Below, in pieces: positions 1-9,907 of a DNA stretch of 64,000 bases; the first letter of the stretch is position 1, and each line of letters starts with the position of its first letter. Under the pieces are notes generated by a model. It had not been told where the DNA came from. It saw nothing but the letters and a program-made list of their open reading frames with translations, and ran no database searches. Position numbers and translations under genes: made by a program. The stretch comes from SSC4 sp964443225 (GTDB lineage Bacteria; Chloroflexota; Anaerolineae; SSC4; Amarolineaceae): assembly GCA_964443225.1 (NCBI GenBank), contig CAYUCC010000013.1, positions 1 to 64,000 of the forward strand. Direction: 5' to 3'.

Positions 1-97
1 GGGTTGGGGATTGGGGGTTGGGGATTGGGGGTTGGGGATTGGGGATTGGGGATGGGGGTTGGGGATTGGGGGTTGGGGTTGGGGATTGGGGGGGGGG
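1..97. repeat. G-rich heptamer short tandem repeat
   Basis: About thirteen units of a 7-base motif, GGGGATT alternating with GGGGGTT, fill the window edge and end in a run of G. The array lies beyond the 3' end of the amylopullulanase gene. The same motif returns at 38507-38554. The G-rich strand could form G-quadruplexes; that is inference from base composition. The array may continue to the left of the window. Confidence 0.9.
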
Positions 98-134
98 GCG
101 GCGGTCTCAGTGGGGGGAGGGCTGAGACCGCCGC
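98..134 (-). terminator. Hairpin after the mal operon
   Basis: A perfect 13-bp inverted repeat (arms 98-110 and 122-134, starting GCGGCGGTC) with an 11-nt loop lies about 42 bases past the amylopullulanase stop codon. On the minus strand it is followed by C-rich rather than T-rich sequence, so it is not a classic intrinsic terminator. It could still end or stabilise the operon transcript. Confidence 0.5.
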
Positions 135-175
135 GGGTTGAGAGTTTGGGCCAGGCGGCTTGGGCCGGGATGGGC

Positions 176-3100
176 TTAGGCGGGCTGGTGGCGTTTGAGC
201 AGGGCTGCGCCCAGGAGGACGAGGCTGGTCAGGCCGATGAGCAGAATGGCCGGCAGCATCGGTGAATCACCGAGCACGCCAAACTGGTCGACACGAACGG
301 CGGTGGGGGCGGTGATGACGTCCCAGCTGTAGGGAGCCAGCATGCCCGTGTTGTCGTTGTCGGTGCCGCGCAGGTTGCCGGGGTTGACCGTGGCAGTGTA
401 GGCGCCGGGACCCAGTGGCACAGTCGGTGTGAAGGTGAATGTCATACCCAGCGGGTTGTACGCCGTCGTGCCCGCCACGGCGCCGCCGCCCTGCTGCACC
501 ACCGTGATCGTATCGACCGCCGTCGTGGCCGGGTCGATGGGGCGGTTCATCATGGCCCAGATCGAGGTGATGGCATCCGGTGCGTCGGTCTGCGTGGTGT
601 AGCCGGTCTGGACGACGAGCAGGTCACGCCAGTTGGCGAGGTCGGTGATGTTGACCACCTGGTTGCCCCCCACACTCCAGACCACACTCAGCGAGCGGTT
701 ATTCAAGCCGACCAAGGTGCCCCACCATTCGACCTTCTCCCAGGCCCCACGGGTGAACTTGTACTGCAGCTGCGTACCTTCGGGCGCCTGCAGGGTGACG
801 GTCCAGTTGTTGGGGCCGTTGGGGGTCAGCGGCTGGAAGCCAGGGTTCCACGAAGCGCCAAACACACTGCCGTTGTCGCCGGCGATGTAGATCGTATCGC
901 CGGGCGGTGTGAAGGTCGGCGTGGTCACGTTCCACGTGATGCTGACGATGCGCTGCTCGGCGGTGATGTCGACCGGATTGGAGGGTCCTGACTCATTGTA
1001 ACTGGTGTCGATCGCCGTCACCGTGTAGCGGTAGGTGATATTCGTGGCCACCGATTCGTCTGTGTACTCGGTGGTTGGCGCCAGGACGAGGGCGATCAGG
1101 ACCGGTGCCGTGGGGCTGCCGTCAGTGGCCAGCTGCTCACGGTAGACGCCGTAGGCGTGCGTGTCCACTTCGGGTGAGGCGTCCCACTCGATCGAGATGG
1201 CGGCCGCCGAGCGCGACTGTTCGCGCAGGTTGAGCGGTACCGACGGCGGGGTCGTGTCACCCGACGAGACGACGTGCAGTTTACCCGCCTGATCGGGGTC
1301 ATAGCCGTTGCCGGTGCCGTCCAGGTCGGCGTAGAGCCAGTCGCGGCCGTTGGTGGTGGTGTAGCGTACGGCGTAGTCGTACTCGCCCACCGGATGCGGC
1401 AGAAGGCTGCCCACAAACTCATCGTTGTTGCCGGCATTGGCATTGAAAGTCATCGCCACCCAGGACCAGCCGGCGGCCGTGGCCGGATCGCTGTCGCGCG
1501 GCCCATAACCGACTTCGGCGTGCAGGCTTGGTGTGGCACCAGCCAGGCTGGTGACGCCGTCGATCCAGGCCTGCCCGTAGATGTTAACCGTCGGCGTGAT
1601 AATGCTGATAACGTGCGTGATATCAGGCGGCCACTGCAGGTTGGCCCAGTTGATGACGTAGTGCGGCAGCGCGCTGACGGTGTTGGACGGATCACTCGGC
1701 AGTCCGGTCGTGGTCACGGCGCGCACCTCGTAGTAGTAAGTGCTGCCGTTGGTCACGCTGTCGTCGACGAATTCGGTGTCGGCCAGTACGTCGCTGACCG
1801 GCTCGAAGCCGCCGTTGACCAGGCTGCGGTAGACGATGTAACCGCCCAGGGGTGCCGATTCGGCCGGTGGCTGCCAGGTCAGGCTGACTTCGCCATCGCC
1901 TTCGGCGGCGGCCAGGTTACGCGGCGCACCGGGCCGGCTCATGTCGATGCCGGGCTGGCTGACCCACACGCGGCCCCACATCGGCGGTACGGTGAAGGTC
2001 ATCGTACGTGACGTGTCGATGGTGAGGCTGGTGCCGGTGGCCAGGGCGTCGTCCAGTGTTGCCCCTTCGGGCACGTAACCGTCGACGTCCACCACCACCT
2101 GGTGCTCGACGGTGTCGCGGTTGATGGCCACCACGGCCACGCCGGTACCGTCACGCCGGCCGTAGACCAGCGTCTTGTTGGTGTCGTCGGTAAGCAGCGT
2201 GTCCCAGGTACCCGTGCGCAGGAAGCTCTTGGCGTTGCGCAAACTGGTCAGGTTTTCGTAATGGCTCAACAGATCGGGGAAAGCCTGACGCCAGGAGGGC
2301 AGGCTGCTGTAGCCAGCCTCATCCGACCAGGGGTAGGGCTGGCGGTTGTATGGATCGTCGCGCGGGATGTCGCTGCCAAAGCCAGCCAGACCCACTTCGT
2401 CGCCGTAGTAGATCGTCGGTGCGCCCGGCAGGGTCATCTGTACGATCGCCAGCAGCGCGAGACGGTCACGGCCATCCTCGAAGTCATCGACGGGCTGGCC
2501 GTTGGCGATGCCGAAATGGTCGAGCACGCGCACGGCACGGTTGGTGTCGTGGCTGTCGACCAGGTTCATCGCCGTGGCAAAGGCGGGCTCGGGGTAGTCC
2601 TCCTGGATGGCCCGCATCTCGGCCTCGAACTGGCTGGGCGAGAGCGGTTCGATGCGGTTGCCGCCGTTGTTGTCATTGTCTTCCCACGGCGTATCGCGCA
2701 GGAAACCGAGCAGGTTCTTGCGGAAGCGGTAGTTCATCGTCGAGTCGAACTCGTCACCCAGCAGACGGAACTGGGCGTCGCCTTCGCTCCAGGTCTCGGA
2801 GAACATCATCGAGTTCGGATTCGCCGCCTTCGTCACCTGGCGCCAGGTCTCGAAGAAGGTCGGGTTGACGCCGACTACGTCGGGCACCACGTCGACGCGC
2901 CAGCCGTCGGCGCCCAGGTCGAGCCAGTAGTTGGCGGCACCCTGCGGGCCAAACCAGTAGTTCAGCACGTCGGGGTGGTTGGTATTGATTTGCGGCAGCG
3001 TCGAGACGCCAAACCAGGCCGTGTAGTTGGTGTCGCCGGCACAGACACCGCTGCCCGGCGGGCTGGCGGGCTGGAAGAAGAACCAGGTGCGGTATGGGCT

Positions 3101-5407
3101 GTCCACACTCTCGCAGGCACCCACCTCGGGATGGCGGTTGAAACGATCGAAGAACGGGCTGTCCGAGGAGACGTGATTCGGCACGGCGTCCAGGATCAGG
3201 TACATGCCGCGGTTCTCCAGCTCGGTGGCCAGGGTCTGGTAGAGCGCCAGGCTTGCGGCATCGTCGTTCAACACACCCATCGTGGGATCGATGCGTTTGT
3301 AGTTGCGGCCATCGTACTTGTGGTTCGAGGGTGAATCGAAGATCGGGTTCAGGTAGACCGTGGTCACGCCCAGGTCCTGCAGGTAATCGAGCTCGTCGAT
3401 GATACCCTGCAGGTCACCGCCGTAGGCGGTGCTGCTGTAGGTCGAATACCACGGGTTGCTCGGGATGTTGGGTTCCGGATCGGGCACGATCGTATTCCAC
3501 GGTGTGATCGGGAAACGCTGCCCACGCTCGGCCGGGTAGAACCAGTCGGACGCCGTCGGGTCGTTGGTGGCGTCGCCGTTGCGGAAACGGTCGGGGAAGA
3601 TCTGGTAGATGACGGCGTTTTTGACCCATTCGGGGGTGGTGAAGCCGGTCTTGTAGACGTAGATGTTGTAGCCGAGGTCGGGTGACTGGCTGTAGGCCTG
3701 GCCCCAACCGCCGGTACGCGCCGCCGTCTCTTCGTAGTAGGCCGTTGCCGTGCCGTCTTCGATGATGAAGCGGTAGTAGAGAATGCCCAGGTCGGGCCCC
3801 ACATCGAAGGTGGTCTCCCAGTATTCGTACCCGAACGGTGCGGCTGTGCTGTCGGTGGCCACCTTGTTCAGATTGTAGATGGTTTGACCCTGCAGCACTG
3901 TATTCCAGACGCGCGCCTTGACCCGCTGCACGTCGTTGGCATAGGTGCGGAAGCGCAGCGTCACCGTGCCGTTCTGCTCCACCGCACCGAAGGGCTGGCG
4001 GAACATATCCATACGGCTGTTGTGCCCCAGGCCATCCCACCAGATGTTGTCGTCCCCGACCTGCGGTGCCGGCGGGTTGTTGATGGTGTCCTGGATCTGG
4101 TGCGTCGTATCGTTGTAGCGGAAGGTGACGACGGTGGTCGGTGCGTTGGCCGTGGCCGGGACCACCAGCGGGATGTTGGGTCCACCCGGCACCCCGTTTT
4201 GACCGTAGTTTTCGTCCCACGACTCGTTGAGAGCCACCTTGTATTCGTACGTTCCGGGCGGGAAGTTGAACGACGTCGTATACCAACCGTCGCCGTCGCG
4301 GTCCTTCAGCCAGCCGACCAGGTTGTCGGGTGACCAGTCGGCACCGCCCACCTCGTCCATCAGGCTGCCGACGAGCACGGGAATGCGGTAGTTGGGCCGG
4401 CTGGCAACCATGTTGGAGTCGCGGCGGTCGTAGTAGAAGTGGACCGTCTCGCTGCCGGCGGTTGTGAACTGGACGTTGGGGCCACCGGGCTCGCCGTTGA
4501 CGCCGTAGTTCTCGTCCCAGGTGCCGCCGACGGTGGCTTTGAATTCGTACGTGCCCGCCGGAATCGTAGCTGTGGTGAATTTCCACACCTGGTCGTCGTT
4601 GTCGTCGTTGGCCTGGGTGTTGAGGTTACCCGGATCCCAGTTGCCGCCAAGGCCGGCAGCCTCGACGTAACCACCGGGGAAGGTGACCAACAGGTCGGTG
4701 ACCGGCACCGGGAACTCGGTCGAGTTCAGCAGCACGGCCTGGTCCGACCAGTTGGTGGCGTTCCAGTCTTCGGCGGGGTTGTTGATCGTATCCTGGGCGT
4801 TGTCGCCGCCACCGCCGCCGGTGGAATAGACCTCGACCCAGATCGAGTTAGGATTGCCCAGCGCCGATTTGAGCACTTTCCATTCGAGGACCGACGTGTC
4901 GCCGGCACCGCGTGCGGCTTCGTCGATCGTGCCGTTCTGCGTCCAGCTGGTCGTGCCCTGGTTCCATTGAAAGAACTGGATGTTACCGGTGCCGTAGTTG
5001 GCGACGTCGGACCAGGAGTTGACCGAAAACTCCGGTTTGTGCGGGTCCTGCACGACGACGTTGCGACCCCAGGCGTCAGAGGTGGCACCGTTGGCGTCGT
5101 TCGTCGTGTCGATGTAGAGCAGGTATTTGCCCCAGTTGGTATTGACAATGTTGGCGTTGATCGTCCAGGCAAAGTAGTACGCCAACGCGTCCTGCGCCAC
5201 GTACAGGCTGAGCAGGTCCATGTTGGCATTACCTTGACCATCGCCGGCCTGATCGGTGGCGATGGGTGAACCATACTCGGCATCGATGACCCCGTCCACC
5301 ACGATGGTATCGGGGCGGACGCGGGCGGGTGACGCTGCCATGGTGGGCAGCACCCCGGCCAACATGGCCAGGATGACGAGGATCGAGAGAATCCGGAAAG
5401 CTCGCAT
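176..5407 (-). CDS. Surface-anchored amylopullulanase (multidomain GH13)
   Basis: A 1743-residue secreted alpha-glucan hydrolase. Start ATG 5407 is chosen because AAGGAGGT lies 9 bases upstream and the protein then begins with a signal peptide (residues 1-26). Order of parts: a DOMON-like N-terminal domain (30-230); two X25-type modules sharing the motif SWDENYG/TWDENYG (about 240-430); a CBM34-like domain (450-590); the GH13 barrel (about 595-1130) with nucleophile Asp in GWRVDVV (about 837), acid/base Glu in FSETW (about 871) and Asp in DSHDTNR (about 952); two fibronectin III domains; a CBM20-like starch-binding domain (about 1486-1589); an Ig-like domain; and a C-terminal membrane helix followed by KR. 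The architecture matches bacterial amylopullulanases cutting alpha-1,4 and alpha-1,6 bonds. The C-terminal helix suggests the enzyme stays on the cell surface. It is the last gene of the mal operon, 72 bases after the previous stop. Confidence 0.92.
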   Translation of the reverse strand: MRAFRILSILVILAMLAGVLPTMAASPARVRPDTIVVDGVIDAEYGSPIATDQAGDGQGNANMDLLSLYVAQDALAYYFAWTINANIVNTNWGKYLLYIDTTNDANGATSDAWGRNVVVQDPHKPEFSVNSWSDVANYGTGNIQFFQWNQGTTSWTQNGTIDEAARGAGDTSVLEWKVLKSALGNPNSIWVEVYSTGGGGGDNAQDTINNPAEDWNATNWSDQAVLLNSTEFPVPVTDLLVTFPGGYVEAAGLGGNWDPGNLNTQANDDNDDQVWKFTTATIPAGTYEFKATVGGTWDENYGVNGEPGGPNVQFTTAGSETVHFYYDRRDSNMVASRPNYRIPVLVGSLMDEVGGADWSPDNLVGWLKDRDGDGWYTTSFNFPPGTYEYKVALNESWDENYGQNGVPGGPNIPLVVPATANAPTTVVTFRYNDTTHQIQDTINNPPAPQVGDDNIWWDGLGHNSRMDMFRQPFGAVEQNGTVTLRFRTYANDVQRVKARVWNTVLQGQTIYNLNKVATDSTAAPFGYEYWETTFDVGPDLGILYYRFIIEDGTATAYYEETAARTGGWGQAYSQSPDLGYNIYVYKTGFTTPEWVKNAVIYQIFPDRFRNGDATNDPTASDWFYPAERGQRFPITPWNTIVPDPEPNIPSNPWYSTYSSTAYGGDLQGIIDELDYLQDLGVTTVYLNPIFDSPSNHKYDGRNYKRIDPTMGVLNDDAASLALYQTLATELENRGMYLILDAVPNHVSSDSPFFDRFNRHPEVGACESVDSPYRTWFFFQPASPPGSGVCAGDTNYTAWFGVSTLPQINTNHPDVLNYWFGPQGAANYWLDLGADGWRVDVVPDVVGVNPTFFETWRQVTKAANPNSMMFSETWSEGDAQFRLLGDEFDSTMNYRFRKNLLGFLRDTPWEDNDNNGGNRIEPLSPSQFEAEMRAIQEDYPEPAFATAMNLVDSHDTNRAVRVLDHFGIANGQPVDDFEDGRDRLALLAIVQMTLPGAPTIYYGDEVGLAGFGSDIPRDDPYNRQPYPWSDEAGYSSLPSWRQAFPDLLSHYENLTSLRNAKSFLRTGTWDTLLTDDTNKTLVYGRRDGTGVAVVAINRDTVEHQVVVDVDGYVPEGATLDDALATGTSLTIDTSRTMTFTVPPMWGRVWVSQPGIDMSRPGAPRNLAAAEGDGEVSLTWQPPAESAPLGGYIVYRSLVNGGFEPVSDVLADTEFVDDSVTNGSTYYYEVRAVTTTGLPSDPSNTVSALPHYVINWANLQWPPDITHVISIITPTVNIYGQAWIDGVTSLAGATPSLHAEVGYGPRDSDPATAAGWSWVAMTFNANAGNNDEFVGSLLPHPVGEYDYAVRYTTTNGRDWLYADLDGTGNGYDPDQAGKLHVVSSGDTTPPSVPLNLREQSRSAAAISIEWDASPEVDTHAYGVYREQLATDGSPTAPVLIALVLAPTTEYTDESVATNITYRYTVTAIDTSYNESGPSNPVDITAEQRIVSITWNVTTPTFTPPGDTIYIAGDNGSVFGASWNPGFQPLTPNGPNNWTVTLQAPEGTQLQYKFTRGAWEKVEWWGTLVGLNNRSLSVVWSVGGNQVVNITDLANWRDLLVVQTGYTTQTDAPDAITSIWAMMNRPIDPATTAVDTITVVQQGGGAVAGTTAYNPLGMTFTFTPTVPLGPGAYTATVNPGNLRGTDNDNTGMLAPYSWDVITAPTAVRVDQFGVLGDSPMLPAILLIGLTSLVLLGAALLKRHQPA

Positions 5408-5479
5408 AACGAATCTACCTCCTTGAGCACGAAGAAACAAAGTGTACGAAGGCGCGAAGCGCGAAGGCGCCAAAGGGTG

Positions 5480-7420
5480 TCATGTGGGTATGAGCCACAC
5501 GCCGCCGCTGAGGGCGGATAGGGTGATGCGAATCGTTTGCGCATCGAACACGGCGGTGGCTGCCCCCACGAGGCCGGGCAGCGGCTCGATGGCGGTCGGC
5601 CTGATACGGTCCAGTGAGATGTCGAAGGTCGATGATTCATCTCCCAGGTTGAATGCGACCAGCAGCGCCTGGCTGCCGGCGGCGTGGCGGATGTAGGCGT
5701 AGGTGTTGCGCGCCGCATCCAGGTGCACGGTCTGGCGGGTGCCGCGGGCCAGCCAGGGGAACCGGCGGCGCAGCTGGCCGAGGGCCTGGAAGTAAGCCAG
5801 GGTCGCAGCGCGCGGTGGGGTGTCGAGCTCGGTCCACGGCATGGGCACGCGGTTGGCTTCCAGGCCCCAGGCGCCACGGCCCGCATCCTGGGTGACGGCC
5901 AGCTCGCTGCCGGCGTAGATGATCCAGGGCTGCGGCAGGGTGGCCAGGCAGAGCGCGGCCAGCTGCAAACGCCGCACGTCGCCGCCCGCCAGGTACAGGA
6001 AGCGGTCCATGTCGTGGTTGTCGACGAAGCCGGGCCGCGTGAAGTCCGCGGGAAAATACGACTCGTGCGCAGCCAGTAACTGGTCGAACTGATTCAGGTC
6101 GCCGCGCCCCTGCGCAAACAGGCGGCGCAGCCGTTCGTTGAGCTGAAAATCGAGCAGACCATCCAACCGGCCGGCGAAGCTCATCTGCAGGTCGGGCGGT
6201 TCGATCACTTCGCCAAAACACCAGCAGTCCGGTTTGACCGCTTTGCAGGCGGGCCAGAAATCGCTCCAGAAGCTGCGTGCGGGGCCGTGCGCAAAGTCGA
6301 GGCGGTAGCCGTCGATGTCGAACTCACGCAGCCAGAAGGTGGCGATATCGATGAGATAGCGACGCGCCGCGGGATGGTCGGTGTTGATCTGGGGCATGCC
6401 CGGTACGTTGAAAAAGGTGCGGTAGCCGATGGACGAGTCATCGAAGAAGAACCAAGCGCGGTACGGACTGTGCGCATCGAGTTGGGCGGCCTGGAAGATA
6501 GGGTGTCCGGCCGCCATGTGGTTGGTGGCATAATCGAGCAGCACGCGCATGCCGCGGGCATGAGCGGCCGCCACCAACGTATGCAGGTCATCTGCCGTGC
6601 CGAAGCGGGGGTCGATTGCGTAATAATCGACGGCGTCGTAACCGTGGTGGGACGGGCTGACGAACAGCGGTGACAGCCACAGGCAGTCCACACCCAGGCG
6701 GGCGATGTAGTCGAGCCGGTCGATGACCCCACGCAGCGTGCCACCCCAGAATCCCCCCAGGTCGGGGCGGCCGTCGGGATGGGACGGTGCCAGCCAGGGC
6801 CGGCCATCGCCGGGGTAAAAACGATCCAGGAAGACCTGGTAGACGAGGGCACCGCGCGTCCAGGCGGGCGGCGCCAGCCGATCGATGCGGACGGCGAAGG
6901 TCGTGGGCTGGCTGGCACTGGCATTGGCCGCGGTCCGTCCGCGGGCCAGCGCCGCGTCGATGGGTTGTCCGGCAAAGTAGGCGGTCGCCGCCGCTTCACT
7001 GGCTTCCTGAACGCTGGGCCAGTCGGCCCAGTATTCGGTGCCATCGTGCCCGGTCCAGCCGCCGATCTGATAACGTACGAGGGTGCCATCGGGCTGGGCG
7101 GGCAGCGTCACCTGCCAGGTTTGCACGTAGCCCCAGGCCAGGTTGTCCCAGGTGGTGTGATGGCGGGTGAATGGCCGCGCGGCGCCGTGCTGCGATACCC
7201 CACGGGAGCCGCGGGGCGTGGTGCCATCGGTGGTGTAGTAACAGACCACCTGGGCCAGGGGCAGATCGGGGCCGGTGGTAATCGTGAGTGTGATCTCCTG
7301 GCCCGGTTGCGGGTCGGCCGGGGCCATTTGGCACTGGTGCTGAATCCCCTGCACACGGGCGCGCAAAGCGGCAACCTTGAGCTCGTCACTGGCCAGCGTG
7401 CCAAAGATGATGTCTTCCAC
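5480..7420 (-). CDS. Neopullulanase/cyclomaltodextrinase-like GH13 enzyme
   Basis: A 646-residue GH13 enzyme with a GTG start and AAGGA upstream. It has no signal peptide, so it should act in the cytoplasm on imported maltodextrins. An N-terminal beta domain (about 1-180, CBM34-like position) precedes the barrel, which begins near VYQVFLDRFYPGD (about 190). Visible GH13 regions are DYATNHM (about 293), catalytic Asp in GYRLDFAHG (about 373), Glu in CFGEVIEPP (about 405) and Asp in VDNHDMDRF (about 467). The family cleaves pullulan, cyclodextrins or maltodextrins; which of these cannot be read from sequence. It lies between malG and the secreted amylopullulanase, in the same operon. Confidence 0.88.
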   Translation of the reverse strand: MEDIIFGTLASDELKVAALRARVQGIQHQCQMAPADPQPGQEITLTITTGPDLPLAQVVCYYTTDGTTPRGSRGVSQHGAARPFTRHHTTWDNLAWGYVQTWQVTLPAQPDGTLVRYQIGGWTGHDGTEYWADWPSVQEASEAAATAYFAGQPIDAALARGRTAANASASQPTTFAVRIDRLAPPAWTRGALVYQVFLDRFYPGDGRPWLAPSHPDGRPDLGGFWGGTLRGVIDRLDYIARLGVDCLWLSPLFVSPSHHGYDAVDYYAIDPRFGTADDLHTLVAAAHARGMRVLLDYATNHMAAGHPIFQAAQLDAHSPYRAWFFFDDSSIGYRTFFNVPGMPQINTDHPAARRYLIDIATFWLREFDIDGYRLDFAHGPARSFWSDFWPACKAVKPDCWCFGEVIEPPDLQMSFAGRLDGLLDFQLNERLRRLFAQGRGDLNQFDQLLAAHESYFPADFTRPGFVDNHDMDRFLYLAGGDVRRLQLAALCLATLPQPWIIYAGSELAVTQDAGRGAWGLEANRVPMPWTELDTPPRAATLAYFQALGQLRRRFPWLARGTRQTVHLDAARNTYAYIRHAAGSQALLVAFNLGDESSTFDISLDRIRPTAIEPLPGLVGAATAVFDAQTIRITLSALSGGVWLIPT

Positions 7421-7627
7421 GAGACAGAGATTCCTTCAGAAGCAGCCTGCGCGTGCTGCGCTCAGTGCGCCCGTCGCACGCGAAGGCGCAAAAAGTTACC
7501 GTTTCGGGCGGTCGCGGTACCCCTTTTCGCGATCTTCACGGCCTCGTCGCGCGCAGCAGGCGGCACCTGCGCGGTGCCGCCTGCAGAGGCGCACGACGCT
7601 GTGCGCGAATCGCGTAACAGGAATGGC

Positions 7628-8473
7628 CTACCCCTTGACCCCACCGACGGTCAGACCAGATTCCAGGTAGGTCTGCAAATACAGGAACAGGATCAGCACC
7701 GGGATGCTGACCATCATCGCACCGGCGGCAAACTGACCCCAGGGTACGTTGATGTCGCTCGCCAGGTTGTACAGACCCACCGGCAGCGTCTTGGCGGATT
7801 CGGGTGCCGGGATGATGACCGATGCCAGCACGTACTCGCCCCAACCCGCCAGGAAACCAAAGAGCGCCGTCACGGCGATGGCCGGGCGGGCCAGCGGCAG
7901 GGCGATACGGATGAAACTCTGGATCGGGCCGGCCCCGTCGATTTGCGCCGCCTCCTCCATTTCGATGGGGATCGTGTCGAAGTAGCCTTTCAGGTTCCAG
8001 GTACAGAAGACCAGCGTGCCCGACGCGTAGGCCAGCACCAGGCCCCAGAGGCTTTTGTACAGACCAAGGGCACTCAGGATCTGGGCGATAGGTACCAGGG
8101 CCAGGACGCCCGGGAAGGCCTGGATGGCCAGGAAGAGAATCAAGCCGAAGGACCGTCCCCAGAATTTGAACCGTGAGAAGGCAAAGGCGGCCGAGGTAGC
8201 CAGGATCAGACAGGCTACGACGGTGAAGATCGAAACGAACAGGCTGTTGCCGACCCAGGCAAAAAACGGTTTGTCGAACAGCATCACGCGGTAGTTCTCG
8301 AGGGTCACCGGCGGCAGCGGCAGGAACATACCCGCCAGATCGGTCGAGTACAGGCTGTTGCCGGGTCGCACTGATGCCAGGAACGCAAAGTAGACCGGGT
8401 AGATGGCAAACGCCGCGGCCAGGGTCAGGATCACGTAGAGCATAAAGGTGACGAGTCGGCTGCGGTGTTTCAT
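7628..8473 (-). CDS. malG: Maltodextrin ABC transporter permease, MalG type
   Basis: A 281-residue inner-membrane permease with six predicted helices. The EAA loop that contacts the ATPase is present as EEAAQIDGAGP with the conserved prolines after it. The ATG at 8473 overlaps the malF stop codon as ATGA, so the two are translationally coupled; longer upstream reading is rejected because it would run deep into malF. The protein ends LTVGGVKG, a typical MalG-like tail. No ATPase gene is present in the operon, which is usual for maltodextrin systems that share an MsmX/UgpC-type ATPase. Confidence 0.9.
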   Translation of the reverse strand: MKHRSRLVTFMLYVILTLAAAFAIYPVYFAFLASVRPGNSLYSTDLAGMFLPLPPVTLENYRVMLFDKPFFAWVGNSLFVSIFTVVACLILATSAAFAFSRFKFWGRSFGLILFLAIQAFPGVLALVPIAQILSALGLYKSLWGLVLAYASGTLVFCTWNLKGYFDTIPIEMEEAAQIDGAGPIQSFIRIALPLARPAIAVTALFGFLAGWGEYVLASVIIPAPESAKTLPVGLYNLASDINVPWGQFAAGAMMVSIPVLILFLYLQTYLESGLTVGGVKG

Positions 8474-9675
8474 GCGTTGGCTCCTTGGGTGAGGCGCGTG
8501 ATGCGCAGACTGTAGAGGGTCGCAATGAACAGCATGATGAACACGATGACGGCAAAGGCGCCGGCCAGACCGTAGGCACCGTTGTTGAACACCTGCTTGT
8601 AGGCGTAGACCATCACGAATTCGGTGGCGCCAGGAATACCGGCCCCCTTGATCGGTCCGCCCTTCGTAACCAGGTAAACGGTGTTGAACATCTGGAAGGT
8701 GGTGATCGAGCTCAACACGACCGCCGGCAGCACGGCGGGCCGCAGCATTGGCAGCGTCAGGCTGAACAGCTTCTGCCGGTAGTTGGCACCATCGACGTCG
8801 GCGGCCTCGTACATGTCCATTGGAATCGACTGCAGCGCACCCAGGATGGTTACCATGAAGAAGGGATAACTCAACCACACGTTGATGATCACCACGGCAG
8901 CGAAGGCCAGCAGCGGTTCGTTGAGCCAGGTGGGGCCGTCGATACCAAACAGCGCTAACACCTGGTTGATCGTACCCTCATCGCGGAAGAAGAACTGCCA
9001 GATCAAGGCCGTGATGTAGCTTGGCACGGCCCAGGGCACGATGAGCAGCATGCGCCAGGCGCCGCGTCCGCGGATGCCATCTTCGTTCAGGACCAACGCC
9101 ATCGTCAAGCCCATGATGAAAAAGAGCGGAATACAGGCAATGACGTAGGCGACCGTCGTCGTCATAACGTAGATGAAGGGGCCCGTAGCCATCAGGTCGG
9201 CAATACGCTGCGTCGTTCCCATGGCAAACCACAGGACGACCGACGCCGCAATACCAGCCAGCCAGATTGGCCACGCTGCCGGCGGGCTCGTCCGCCGGTT
9301 GAGGCGGCGCAGTGCTACGTACGCAATGATGACCGGAATGAAGACGGCCGCGATCAGAAGGATGGCCACCAGCGAATCGACCGAAAACAACTCACCCAAC
9401 AGATCCTGGTAGTTTTTCCAGGGCGGATCGTTGATCGAATACGGCTCGCCGCGCGGCCGGTAGGTGGTGCTCGTCAAGGTCCAGCAGGTGGGGTCCAGTA
9501 TCCCGGTGAGTGTATCGCTACAGTCAGGGCCGGGGTGAAAACGGTTGCGGTTGGTAAACGAGATGTAGAGGTTGTAGATCATCGGGTAGAGGCTGACGAT
9601 GGCCACCCCGATCATCGTCGGCATGATGAACAAGAGTACGGTGAATAACTTGCGCGGTCCAGACCAACCGATCAT
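8470..9675 (-). CDS. malF: Maltodextrin ABC transporter permease, MalF type
   Basis: A 401-residue permease with about eight hydrophobic segments, including the extra N-terminal helices typical of MalF. The EAA loop reads YEAADVDGANY, then LPMLRPA. Start ATG 9675 is preceded by AAGGAGAG at good spacing; the longer reading lacks any membrane character and is rejected. It pairs with MalG to form the channel for maltodextrins delivered by MalE. The 232-base gap to malE holds a strong hairpin close to the malE stop. Confidence 0.9.
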   Translation of the reverse strand: MIGWSGPRKLFTVLLFIMPTMIGVAIVSLYPMIYNLYISFTNRNRFHPGPDCSDTLTGILDPTCWTLTSTTYRPRGEPYSINDPPWKNYQDLLGELFSVDSLVAILLIAAVFIPVIIAYVALRRLNRRTSPPAAWPIWLAGIAASVVLWFAMGTTQRIADLMATGPFIYVMTTTVAYVIACIPLFFIMGLTMALVLNEDGIRGRGAWRMLLIVPWAVPSYITALIWQFFFRDEGTINQVLALFGIDGPTWLNEPLLAFAAVVIINVWLSYPFFMVTILGALQSIPMDMYEAADVDGANYRQKLFSLTLPMLRPAVLPAVVLSSITTFQMFNTVYLVTKGGPIKGAGIPGATEFVMVYAYKQVFNNGAYGLAGAFAVIVFIMLFIATLYSLRITRLTQGANA

Positions 9676-9861
9676 GAACGACTCTCCTTGCCAGGGGCGC
9701 GAATGAAAGGAATCACTGGTGCAGATGGCTTGCCCGCTCTGGGCGTGCGGGGCAAGGCTGCATTCGGTCCGGATGATAGACGCAGCGACCAGGGGTATCG
9801 CGTGCACGGCAGCGGGTGCCAGGCGATCGTCGAACGCGTTCGCAGCACCGGCACCAGAATC

Positions 9862-9899
9862 ACAAAGGGCGGCACAACCTGAGTCGTGCCGCCCTTTGT
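9862..9899 (-). terminator. Stem-loop between malE and malF
   Basis: Perfect 14-bp stem (arms 9862-9875 and 9886-9899, containing GGGCGGCAC) with a 10-nt loop, starting 8 bases after the malE stop codon. On the minus strand only a short T-run follows, so partial termination or protection of the malE transcript end is more likely than full termination. Such hairpins are known to keep binding-protein levels above permease levels. Confidence 0.7.
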
Positions 9900-9907
9900 T
9901 TGTTGCG

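Noticed and set aside
1..97. Telomere-like repeat at a replicon end
   Set aside because: The same heptamers occur internally at 38507; the window edge is arbitrary.
8474..8878. Longer start for malG
   Set aside because: It would overlap malF by 400 bases in another frame; the ATGA junction at 8470-8473 gives a normal MalG length.
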